Shown one piece after another: positions 35,077 to 46,597 of a stretch of 64,000 nucleotides of DNA. Position 1 is the first letter of the stretch; every line of letters begins with the position of its first letter. The notes below the pieces were generated by a model, which made no database searches, had not been told where the DNA came from, and saw nothing but the letters and a program-made list of their open reading frames with translations. Where the stretch lies: NCBI GenBank assembly GCA_964036665.1, contig OZ038526.1, positions 3,844,001 to 3,908,000 on the forward strand, read 5' to 3'. The position numbers were made by a program, and so were the translations under genes. The stretch comes from Gordius sp. MW1. Its lineage: Eukaryota; Nematomorpha; Gordioida; Gordea; Gordiidae.

Positions 35077-38000
35077 CTATAGGTACAATTTGCAAATAAT
35101 GGCTTACAAAAAATAATGGCCTGGTTTGAAGCATTAATATTTATGTAATATATTGTATAAGAACACTAATTTAATTATATAAATCACTAGCTGACCCGGC
35201 AAACGTTGTTTTGCCATTTACCCGGGTGTATTCGCAGAATATATATCAACTTATAGATAAATTTTAATAGATTAAGAATATATCAAATATAATTGGTAAG
35301 TGTTTATTATGCAAAGATTTTTAAACAAATAGTTAAAGAGTGTCCAAGGCCCAGGCCCACCCAAGAAAAAAAACCTGGTCCCATGCCCCCCCCCCAAGAG
35401 AAAAATCTTTGGCCCCCTAGCCCTTCAAGCAATTTTTTTTAATTTTTTGTAATTAAAAAACAATATCATAATTAAATTATTTGTTTCTGAATATAACTTT
35501 TAATTCTGAACTTAATAATGTCCGAAGAACTGAGATATATCAACATTTATTGGCACTTTGTTAATAGTATTTTCATTTTTCTCCTTATTTAACGCGCAAA
35601 AAATGATAAAATAAGATTTTTTAATTTATTTAGCCACACAGGCGGGGACACGACCGTCCTATAATAATAATAATCGACGTGAAAAATAAACCTTAATTTT
35701 AAATATTTTTTAAAGGGCATGGGCAAAGGGGGCCTCAATTTATAAAAAGATTTTAAAAGAGTGTTGCAAAATAGTGGATCAGTTATAAATTTTCATGCTC
35801 GTTAATCAAATAAAAATATAGCGGCTGCCTTTATAATAAAATATAAACAAAAAGCGGATACGGATACGCATATAGTTTATTTAACGAAAAATAACAAATA
35901 ATTGATATTTTTAAGATAATGTGTGGCGTTGTGCAAAATTCTGCACCTTTGCCCCCTCCCCAAGCAAATTTAAGCAAATTTTTTAAGTCAAAATAACCAA
36001 AAATTAATCATTAAATTTTGGATACATTTTTTAAAGCTATCGCTAGAGACCTACAAAATGGTATTTTTTGAAATCATAGTCTGGCCCAAGCCCCCCCCCC
36101 CAAGGGAAAAATCTTTGGCCCCCTGGCCCTTCAAGAAATTTTTTGTAATTAAGAAACAATATCATAATTATAATTATTTGTTTCTGAATAAAACTTTTAA
36201 TTCTGAACTTAATAGTGTCCGAAGAACTGAGATACATCAACATTTATTGGCACTCTGTTAAAAGTATTTTAATTTTTCTCTTTATTTAACGCGCAAAAAA
36301 TGACAAAATTAGATTTTTTAATTTATTTAGCCACGCAGGAGGGGACACGCCGTCCTATAATAATAATAATTGACGTGAAAAATAAGCAAAAAAATGACTT
36401 TGATACTCAATGTTTCAAATCGTAAAAACAGCACATGCCTACATTTATCACTCTACAAACGATTCGATTAAACGTCAAAACGTATAAAACTTGACCCCTC
36501 GAAAACTACTGGACTGATTTGGCTGGAACAAATCTTAAAACACGCTCCGGAGTGTCAGGAATGTGAAATTTTGAGCCAAATCGGTCTGGTAGTTTTCCAA
36601 AATTGGTGGCGGCATACACACATATATACACACATAGTTTCATTTTTATATATTAGATTTAGGTAAATAAATTGAACACCTTAAAAAAATTATAATATCC
36701 TAAATTAAGTCTTATTATTTCCATCTTTCTTCGAAATGAGTTAAATAAGGCATACGAAATGGTATAGTCATTGATACCTTATACTATTACTAAATCAATC
36801 TTAACGTGGGCGTTATTATTAAGAAATACAGAACTCATGAATATCACTCATTAATATTTAAAGGACTTGATGTATTCCTATCAACAAATCGTATAATTTC
36901 TTGATTTATGAAATTGAAGAAGATTTTTATTAATTAATTATATTATTAAGCTCACCTACACTATGGTAAACTTCACTTATATAAACGACCGTAGGTATGA
37001 AAAATATTTTTAAACAAATACAAGGCACATGATGATGCCATTTCAATGGCATTACATTTAAAATTATCATCTAATAAACTTGTGCCCTTTTTTACTAAAT
37101 TTAAATATTAAATTACCGAGATTCATGCTGACTTAGTTTATTTATCTTATAATTAACTAAATAATTTCTCACTTTGATCAATGATTTTAAATAAATATAG
37201 TAAAATTGTTATTATTGAATTTATGAGAAATTACAGTTATTTGGTTTAAAACGTTAGCGCTTAAACGGTTTAAGTAATAGATTTGTCGTTAAGATTATAT
37301 TTTAAAAATTATTATTAAAACGATTCCCAATATTCACATTTATTTCGCCTAGGAAATTGAGTTTAAAAGAGAAAAACAAAAACTAGACAATTACCTATGA
37401 TATTCACCTTTATTCATGACTTTTCAATTTATAGAGAGGATCTGTATTAATAAACAACTACTAAAATAATGTAACCAATTACACTTACGGTTCCCCTGCA
37501 AATAAATTAACTAATTACAATTCCTTTTTTTAAAAGAAAAGGAACTAGTTCCAGGAACTAATTACATGTAACTAGCTAATTAACAGCTCTAGTTATGACT
37601 AATTTTGAGCTTAATTATAAGCTTCATATTCACTTATCATCAATTATTAATCAGCTTCTTCATGGGCGTAGCCAGCATTGGAATTAGAGGGGGGGGCAAT
37701 AATGATTAAGGGAGGGACAAAATAATCATTTTTTAAATTTTAGCCATAATTTTAATAAATTTCTGGATTTAGAGGGGGGCAGCCGCCCTCCCTGTCCTCC
37801 CTTGACTAGGCCCACGAGCTTCTTTGAAATAAATCTAGCTTTGATAAAATTCTATTAAAATTAACTTAAACTAAAATCATTCCATCTTATTTTCATCTAA
37901 CAACAGCTGGACATCAACCCTTAAATATTGTATTATAATATAATCAAATCTCGTTTATTTCCCAGAGGCGTATATTGTACGGTCTAATCCAAGTTAATTC

Positions 38001-38843
38001 AACTGTGAGGTTATGTATGTAAATGTATGGAACAGTGGTAGGTTTCAGTACGAATCTAAATTATTAAATTGTTGCCAAGCGCTAAAGTGTTCTTTAAATG
38101 TCTATATATAGCTTAACAGAGATTTGTAAAACTTGAAATTTTACTAATATTGTGATTTTAATGTTCCCAATGCTTATTTATATTAAATGTTATATTATAG
38201 AATATGAAATGTTCGCCTTAAACTTTTAAAACTTTATTGCCGAAAGTTAACATAAAGCAATAAATCATGTCCCAGGCAATCGGTTTCACAACAATTTAAT
38301 TAAGATTAGACAAACTCATTTTAAAATTATTAGTAAAGGGAATTAAATTGGACGCATCACAAGTGGAGGGCCAAATTGCGATCAGGGGTAATAAAAAAAA
38401 TGAGTTATTAAAAGTCAATATATAGAATCACTTTATTATATAGGTTAGAACAGGATTTTGTATATAGAAGATTAGTTTTCACGTCACGTATTGGTCTAGT
38501 CGAGAGGCTGTATTTTTATTTATTGAATTAGACAACATAATTGTTGCTGAAAGTATCAAAGCTGACAACACATAGGCTCAGAGCAGGCTCAAGTAATGCT
38601 TGTTTAAAAAAAAGATTAATTTTTAATTTAAAAATTAAAGAGGCTAAAAACTTATGAGTGGGAAGGTGATGGTGTTGAAATTTATTTTATTTATAAGATT
38701 AAGTGAGGTTAGAAAATTACTTCTCTTGTGACGGAATTCAACGTTTTATCCATTGGTACATCATCTGAATAAAGAGGTTGAAGCAAAGCTTGGGATACGA
38801 GACAAAAAAGTAATCCTAAACAAATGTATTTGGTAGCGGCCAT
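34942..38843 (-). CDS. Pdf: Pigment-dispersing factor (PDF) neuropeptide precursor
   Basis: PDF is the main secreted output peptide of insect clock neurons and acts through a class-B GPCR. Two exons, 38721-38843 and 34942-35076, join in phase 0 to give an 85-residue prepropeptide. Residues 1-19 form a signal peptide (MAATKYICLGLLFCLVSQA). A short acidic/amphipathic propeptide follows, then KR at 63-64, then NSELVNALLGMPNLERA (65-81), G82 as amide donor, KRK and stop. Arthropod PDF/PDH peptides are usually 18 residues starting NSE(L/I)(I/L)NS(L/I)LG(L/I)P. This one keeps NSEL.N.LLG.P but is 17 long with a changed C-terminal half. A single peptide at the extreme C-terminus after KR is the family layout. 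Organism-level expression is unknown. Confidence 0.85.
35187..36657 (-). mobile_element. Helitron-like element in the Pdf intron
   Basis: The minus strand starts A|TCTAATATATAAAA and ends with hairpin GGCAAA-(ACAACG)-TTTGCC, then GGGTCAG and CTAG|T. It belongs to a related but distinct family from the 25.2- and 33.1-kb copies. It contains a ~300-bp direct repeat (about 35370-35685 and 36090-36385). Its left edge is 110 bp from the Pdf exon 2 acceptor. No helicase frame was recognised. Confidence 0.7.
36658..38720. other. Pdf: Remainder of the Pdf intron
   Basis: AT-rich sequence with one MITE (37663-37815). No additional exon or cryptic peptide was recognised. Confidence 0.5.
37663..37815. 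mobile_element. GGGCGTAGCC MITE in the Pdf intron, with 8-bp target-site duplication
   Basis: Runs from CATGGGCGTAGCCAGC to TTGACTAGGCCCACG, flanked on both sides by AGCTTCTT. The 8-bp duplication supports the hAT assignment of this MITE family. Confidence 0.78.
38721..38843 (-). CDS. Pdf: Pdf exon 1: signal peptide and start of propeptide
   Basis: 123 nt, 41 codons. The ATG at 38843-38841 is chosen because it starts a typical signal sequence and lies about 80 nt below a canonical TATA box. A longer open frame upstream would place the TATA box inside the coding region. The exon ends at AGAGAA|GTAATT in phase 0, after NSVTRE. Confidence 0.8.
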
Positions 38844-38914
38844 GTTAGTTCTAACGTAATATATATAAAATAAATTGGGAATTAGTAAATTTGTGGAGAG
38901 CATGTGTCTAAAAT

Positions 38915-38926
38915 CCTTTATATAGG
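38915..38926 (-). promoter_or_regulatory. Pdf: TATA box of Pdf
   Basis: The minus strand reads CCTATATAAAGG. This predicts a transcription start near 38888 and a 5' leader of roughly 45 nt before ATG 38843, which supports the chosen start codon. Confidence 0.65.
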
Positions 38927-38943
38927 TTAAGTATATCAACGAA

Positions 38944-41900
38944 CATCTGATATACTAATTTAATAATACAATAATAATTAAGATTGCTTTGTGTGACACA
39001 GTATTCGAAAGATATAAGTGTTTGAAGTATTGTACTAATACAATGTTTGGTTGCATTTTAATTATCATTTGTCATGAAATTTAATTAACTGATAAAAGTT
39101 AAAAATCACAACTTTAATTAAAACGTCAAGTGTAAAAGTACCATATTCTCAACCTCAACTTTGCTAAAGATTATTTTCTTAGGTAAAAGATTAAACCCTC
39201 ACTATTAGAATCTATATTTTAAATAATATTAATAAAAGATCACACCTGTTATTTTACTTAAAAAACGAAAGTTCATACGTTTATGTGTGAAAACTGAAAA
39301 GAGACTAGTTAGTTTAGGTATAAAGAATGTAAATCTCTTACAGACATATATACACCCTAAATTTCGAAAGAGTTAATGTATGTTATACATATTTATTTGA
39401 TTGCAACGATGGTAATATAAAATTGCTAACTTTTAAATAGCGCTGTTCAATAAAATCCTATTAGATGCGATTTCAATTTAGACAACGTAAGTAATATATA
39501 ATAGAACGACTAAATACAATTTTATAGAGGAGGGTAATAAGTTTTGCTGTCTGTTAATATAGCAACCGAACCTGGAAAATAACTTCGGTTGAATATTATT
39601 AATTATTAATAAATTTTAGCGATTTTCAGGGTGATTTACAGGTATGCAATTTATACAAGTTTGCTATATTCTTAGATACGAACATTTGACTTAAACCTTA
39701 ATTAAACCTATAAAACACTACGACTGATATATTGACAAGTAATAAATTACACAAACTATATAAGTTAAGCAAATAAAGTTCACATTCACAGAGAATATAA
39801 TTCAACTCATACGGTGTTAATATTATTTTAAAATTGAACTAAGATTCAGAAGACCATTATATTGATCTAGTTTTAAATATGTATATCGATTTTTAAAATC
39901 GAAATATACATTTAATTATTTGATTAAACAATCACATTGTTGAATGGATAGGCTGGCCATGCACACCTTTATAAGGCGATGGCTCCTGTGTAAAAATTTC
40001 ACAAAGTGCTTATTTTTCCGTTGTTTATATTAGTAATCAAGGCAAGGTAGCTTTTTATATTGGGCAATAATTTAATTTTATTTAAACCTTTTAATTTAAA
40101 TATAGATCATTTTCGCAGCGATATCAAATTGATCGCATATGAAGCCATTTATACATTAAAATGACTACGGATTTATCGGTGATCCAAAATATAGCTAGTT
40201 ATTAATTAATATTATATATAAGCCAAACGAAGAGTTTTGTAATTGCTTGAATTAATTTGTATAACATAAATTCTATGTGGACGACAAATCGTTTTTAATA
40301 CAAGATTTTAAGATATAATTTACATGACAATATAAGTATGTTATCTGTTGCGTTTAAAACAATTTAAATTGACCCTTTTCCAATTTATATTACCAAAAAT
40401 TGTATATTAATTGTTTCCAAAAATTAGTTAAGCCCGAAGGTAACCATAACACTCCCATGACACTAATGAATAGACCTTTAGTATAGCACAAAGGTTTGGT
40501 TATAAAAACATTTGACCAGGCTAACTCACTTTTACAGATTTAAAAAAAGATAAGGATTAAACAATACGTCATACAAATACTTACCCTGTGTGGCTCTCTT
40601 TAAATGTAGTAAATTGCTGGATCGTGAAAAGAAAAGAATGGACAAAGTATTATATCGAATAAATAATAGGGACCACAATATTATGGACTAAAATTGTTAT
40701 CTCTTAGAATAAAGGGTTAAAAATTAAGACAAATTTTATTATGATTGGTCAGTCACTGGTAAACCCGACTTTTAAGGTGTTCTACGACACTGAGGGTAAC
40801 AGGAGACTTATTGACACAAGTCAGTGCGATGGGGTAAAGGAAAGTGGATAATTAAAATGAGATAAATGGTTAGCTTCTGCGAAGCGTCAAAGGATTAGAT
40901 AAAAATTTGATATTGTACCCTTAATATATTTAAATGATAATAGTGTTTAATTGCAAAAGATAGGCAAAATTTATATTATACACGTAAGGAGTAATGGTAT
41001 AAATATTTAATTTATCGGGATCCTAGAAATCGTGCTCCGAAGGAGGGAGGCGAGGACGGTTGTTTATTTGAAAAAAATGAAGAGGCGTCGGGTAATAAAT
41101 TAATGATATTGGGGTAACTAATTAATTTAACGTGGGGCCTCCTTAAAGATTTTACATTTACCCTACGGGATTCAATAAATAACACGATGAGGGTAGTTGA
41201 TCAATCATCGCAATTGATCACTCACACATAATGATTCCTTCCTATACATAGGTAATGACCGGTAAGCAGCTTTTATTCCTCCCCTTCATTAATAATTACG
41301 ACGGCAAATGTCAGGGTCAGGCTCGCCAAAGTTGCCCTACCTTCTTAGTGTACTTCATAAAAAATTAATCATTGTGATACTTCATTAAAAAACGATTAAA
41401 TATGGACAATAATTAATTGATGTGTGATTAGTAATCAGGAGTTACCTTGTTTACCTAGAATTCATATAAGCAACGACATATTTAAAATTATACAACTTGA
41501 CCAGACTTTATACTGATATTTCCAATTTTCCTTTGGCATTTTTAACTTGAAGACTATAATATACATTTGCTTAGACGCACATGTCTTTTTAAAATAATGA
41601 ACAAATTTAGAGAATGAATCAAAAAGTTGTACAAATGATCCAATGCTAACATTGTGTTACAAAAATATCGAGATTTATTGGATTTAACATGTAATCTTAA
41701 GCTTATAATACACTTTTTTCAGGTTAAAAGTGACCATATATGTTTGAGATGAATTAAGTTCCTAACTCCCAAAGGTCGTGGTCACAACTAAAAAGAAGAC
41801 AAAATTGTATTTTCCCCTTTCCTTTTCATTGGATTAAATAAGGTTAGGGGCAGTTTGATTTAGCTAATAGATCCCCCGTTGTGAAATCCCAACCCAATAC

Positions 41901-44132
41901 CCGTTCACACCATGATCCCATTATATGATCGTAAGGCAATGGCGTCTCTTGTCGTTCCTATAGCGTAAGCCAATGGGTACCAAATAAGTTATGGAAGTCG
42001 GATTTTTTTAAAGAACAAAATTTATTTCAAATTTTTTCATAGTCTTGGAAATTGAATGCTATTGTATATAAAAAGTGATTTAAAGAAAAGCGTCAACTGG
42101 ACAATCTATACCCACCTATTTGTTTAACTCTATTTTAAAAATTAATTCGTGTAACACTAACTATAATGTATTCTTTTGATTATAAACTCATGATTCCAAC
42201 CAATGTGTTTTAATTAATTAATGAAAAATATTATGTGTTTACTGGTCTAAGATATGACAAATTAACTACATTTTTATTTTACTTTTTAAAGCTCTCGAAC
42301 GAAACCCGTAGTTAAGTATAAGGATAGATAAACCATGTGTTCGCTTCGCACCTTTGGTATATTCAGTTTTTTAATAAGGAAGACAATTTTTTAGACTTTA
42401 AACCATTTTTTTATAAATGGTCTTTAATTTTATAAATAATGAATCAATTTTTTTAAGTTTTAGTTCAAACATCAAAATATATTTTGCTTGATTTAAACTA
42501 ACAAAAATATATGAATTAACATTTGTATATTATTACATGCTAAGAATTAAGGTACAAATTAATGAAATAATTTTTTACTATATTTATACATTTTATATTA
42601 GGCAAAATATTAAAAAACAGTAGAAATGTGTAATAAAGCTATATGAGCATATCGAAAATAATTTATATTAAAAGTGAGCTAATTTTCATTTGTATATTAA
42701 TTAATCCTGGCACCGTTCATTTGTCTAAGTTTATATCATACATGAATATGATTTATTTTGTTATTTCTAGTTGAAATAAAATCGCGAGTTTTGTTTTTGC
42801 TTGAAAATTTAATTCTTAAAAATTTCATGTTTAATCATTTTTATTTAACGTTCTTATCGTTATAAATTTAGAATATTAATTTTAACATTTCTAAAGTCTT
42901 TTAAAATATTACATCTAAATTAGTAAATTTATATATAGGTGTGTGGGCATAGGTTACACGGATTTAGAATGTTGCTACACATATTCTGAATATTTTTCGT
43001 ATATAAATTATATATAAAAAATTAGTATATTTTAATATTGAGGTGGGCAAAGCTAATACCAAGTAGTATTTGGCACCATTCCTTCGCCTAGTAAGTGTTA
43101 ATATGAATTTCACGCTTTGGAGGATCAAAATTGGTGGAATGTTGCAATCTAATGGTGGTCGCATATTTGGCTTCGTAAATAAATGGGTCGTTAATAAGTT
43201 TGTATGTCTAGTATTGATATATCAAACCATGCTAAGGAAAATTTAATTAAGTACTCACATTTAATTAACTATCCGGAGAACCAAACATTTGAGGCCCAAA
43301 TCTAGACTCAAAGCGCCACGCCTTAATCATTAATTTAATATATTTTTTATAAGAGCATTTGTATGGCCCTGAACATAATGAAACAGTATACTTAGCGAAA
43401 CGTGTAATTAATATTAAATTAAATCCAAACACACTTTACGAGAGAAATTATTGCACTAAGATTAACTCAAATTTTCATAAATACCCTAGCTATTAGTATT
43501 ACATAGAACTACAATGCTCTTAATAGTTTAAGTAAAACTTTTAAATACATATCCAAACAAATTTCGATGCATTTTAATCAGTTCTGCCGCTCTTAAATTA
43601 ATTGGATGTTACGTCTCGATTTAGTTTAGGATCTATTGTCGATTTCACTTTTTATGATTAACCATGTACTCATTAATCAGTAGCCACAATCGGTTTTAAT
43701 TTAAAACAAGCTGTTTAATTAATTAACTTAAAAAATAATTTAATTGACCACCAACTTAGGTGATAGTCATAGAAAGAAGAAAAGAAAATTAACATTTATG
43801 AATCTGTCATTAGTGTTTATAAAATTAACTAATTCAAAGGCCCACTTAAAATCAATGTTGTTTTTAGATTAAGACATAGGTCATATCAAGTATAAGTATT
43901 TTTCATTAAAATATCTAACACATAACAGTTTTAATTAATAAGCTATTGGATAAATAATTAAGAAAATTTAAAGTAGAGCATCTTGGTTCACTAAATTGAT
44001 TTGGACACATTATCCTTTTTTTATCTAAATTATATTTTAATGTAGCTTAATTACAATATGCTTTGTTTCTTAGGTAAGACTTGTTTTTTTGTTTAATTCC
44101 AAGAATATATTTTGTCCTTGTGAATTGTACTT
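38944..44132. other. Intergenic region upstream of Pdf, no gene seen
   Basis: About 5 kb of very AT-rich sequence. The stretch 40990-41350 is noticeably less AT-rich and less repeat-like than its surroundings and could be regulatory, but no motif was assigned. No open frame with a recognisable domain was found. Confidence 0.4.
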
Positions 44133-45335
44133 TAACCCCGAAGGATGGCAGTCGACGGGTTTCAAATTCATGTCTCCTTATCTAAAATGCATGAGATGAT
44201 TAAATATTAAAATGAGAGCCCATTCAATATTGATGAGTAGCAATTAATTATCCGTTAGCGTGTGGGGGCGGGCAAAACATTTTAGGAGTATCAATGTATT
44301 AACTCAAATGTATTTACTACTTGCCTAGTCGATATTTTTTTGGCCTAGGGTATGACAAATAAACCTACTTGACCTAATTTTTCAGTAATAAAGTAAAATT
44401 TACCTAGGCTAGGAAGGATTTTATTATATTTCCTCTAAGCGTTAGTCAAAGAAAGCGTTTGTTTTCACATATTACTATAGAAAGTTTAGGCGTTTATCTA
44501 TTAAACCAAATATCATTTGCGCAATTATAAGTTAACTCTAAGGCATATATAAATAAGCCTTATATAATAAAATAATAATATAAATTTGAAGGAACTTTGA
44601 CAAATCTATTATAGCAGAGTCACTTACAATAAATCGTTAGAACGAGCGCAATTCATAGACTATTAAAAAGGTAGGATGTTCACAGATACCTTTGCTAAAG
44701 TATTAAACAAACTTGCAACTTGGTCAATTGATAAATCTTCGTTAAGAATTTCAATTGAAAATAAAGGTATGTATATATATGATTTTAAAAAGTTCAACGC
44801 CATATCTAATAAAGTTGTTGTAATTAATTTCTTGTAGTTTAGTAGGTTAGTACCACTTGAGATTAGGGTATAAAAGGCAAAGGACTTTAATCAAATTTTA
44901 TTGAAAGCTTGCAAAAATTGAGGGCAAAGAATTAAAAAGAGGAGCCGAGATTATTGGCTTCCAATTTTTTCATATAGTAACAGAGTTTTGTATTGTTAGC
45001 CTAATTTCTAGGACGAGGTGGACTTTAATAACTTACCTTACTTGAGGAGAATGTTAATCAACCCTCTGCGTTTTTTGGCAAGGCTTTAGGGTGACAAATT
45101 ATTTTATATGGGAGTTAGAACGTCAGATAAGCGCACATTCAGTTAAGGGAACGTTAATGACCATTCTCTAGAGAATGTAAGTTATTCGACACCGATCTTA
45201 CAATTTAATTAGTTTTCTTGCAAAGTTGACATAATTACAACGCACTGCCTATGTTGTAAATTGATACATTTTGTCGTTTTAGCTAGTAGCTCGAACGTCA
45301 AAAAGTTTTAAACCCCTGGCAATGTATAATTTAAA

Positions 45336-46393
45336 TTTTTTTTTAATATAGGAAAGTTTATTAATATATGGCTAATTATAATACGGTAAAATGTAATACA
45401 AATTTAGTATATTAAAAACAAATTAAATAAGAGAGTTAAGTAGCTAATATATCTTCATCTTCCTCTTTTAAAGAAGGACAAGAATCCAAAAAGAATTTAA
45501 AATTAAATTTAGCGATTAAAATCGCAATTGATAGTTTTAGTAGAAATGCGGGAGAATATTTTGAAGGAGGAGATCGTCTGCCTAATTCTTTAAAAAAGGA
45601 CAATGCCATTTTCCCATAGGAGCCGGAACAGGATGAAATTATTGGGATAATAATACTTGAATTTAAAAGGGCTTTGTATTTTGTTAATTTGCGCCCCTCG
45701 GCGAGAGCCATTGGGTCATAATTGAGATTTGAAGGGGCAAACAAATCAATGCATGTAAAGTCCCATTTTAAGAACAGACCCTTTTCCCAGGGCACAAGTG
45801 AGGAGCCGTCAGGGCGCATGCGACCCTCCAGAGAAGGGTCTGAAGGCTCAAGAATGGATTTTAAGAGCCGACTGGATGATGGAGTTGATTTCGGAGTGCC
45901 GCGTGTCTGTGTTTGTTCAACCTGCAATGTAATGGATGACGGGCTTCTTCGTCAACGGGCAGGTCGCAATTCCTACAAGCATATGGTTTGGTGTATTTGA
46001 TACCAAGGCGTAGAGCTATACTGTAGGTTAGCTCGGAATCCTCCAACATCATGTTTGAATACTTACTGGGGTAAGCCTCAAGCCATTCGTGGCCTGATTT
46101 ATCAAACACCAATGACCGAAGGTTGTAATGTTGTTTGGTAACGCTGCTCGTAAGTAGGTGAGCAACGGAGCGCGAAACCAAACAAGCATCCCAATCCTTT
46201 TTAATTGATGTTTGTGGATAGGAGGTTTCTGGAATAACATTAAGGGTCCAGAGGGATAGGGCCTTGACGAATGTTTCATCGGAAGGGTATGGGATTAATT
46301 TTTTTACAATGGATTTTGAAGAAAGGTGGGAGGATATGAATGAGGCCAATGAAAAGGAGCTTGGTGAACAAATTCCAATTCCCAGGCCTCCAG
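45336..46393 (-). mobile_element. 5'-truncated retroelement insertion with poly(A) tail
   Basis: Read on the minus strand, it starts abruptly near 46393, encodes the C-terminus of a retroelement protein, then a 3' UTR with AATAAAC and a run of nine A's, and rejoins the host repeat. The second copy of the host repeat (50131-51572) has no insertion at this point and serves as the empty site. No clear target-site duplication is visible. Confidence 0.75.
45436..46349 (-). pseudogene. Retroelement C-terminal zinc-finger and nuclease-like domain, frameshifted
   Basis: Two overlapping minus-strand frames, 46349-45861 and 45927-45436, form one broken protein. The first ends with a Cys/His cluster (CRNCDLPVDEEARHPLHC) and a following NKHRHAAL. 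The second has RPDGSSLVPW followed by WDFTCIDLFAPS, a PD-(D/E)XK-like arrangement, then GKMALSFFKELGRR. A zinc cluster followed by this type of motif is found at the C-terminus of retroelements with restriction-like endonucleases. At least one frameshift lies between the frames (45861-45927). The function is inferred from motif layout. Confidence 0.6.
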
Positions 46394-46597
46394 ATTTGTT
46401 CTTATATAATATTTAATTAATTTAGGCATTACACGCCAAGGACGTGGCTGCTACGTATTTAAATAAAAAATCGAGTTACAAAGAGTTACAGATGGTAAGT
46501 TTCAAGAATTGTTATAACTTTTACGCATGCTTTTTGTCTCAGACATAAAAAATATTCAGCAATACAATAATGCATAGATATACATTGTTAAGTAAAA

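Larger units (their letters stand above)
44133..46597 (+). repeat. 1.4-kb duplicated repeat, copy 1 (interrupted)
   Basis: Begins AACCCCGAAGGATGGCAGTC and ends ACATTGTTAAGTAAAA. It is nearly identical by eye to 50131-51572. In this copy the repeat is split by a retroelement fragment at about 45336-46393. The class is unknown and no coding frame was recognised. Confidence 0.8.

Noticed and set aside
38844..38939. Longer Pdf start (methionine near 38939)
   Set aside because: The upstream frame includes the TATA box and would bury the signal peptide; the start at 38843 is preferred.
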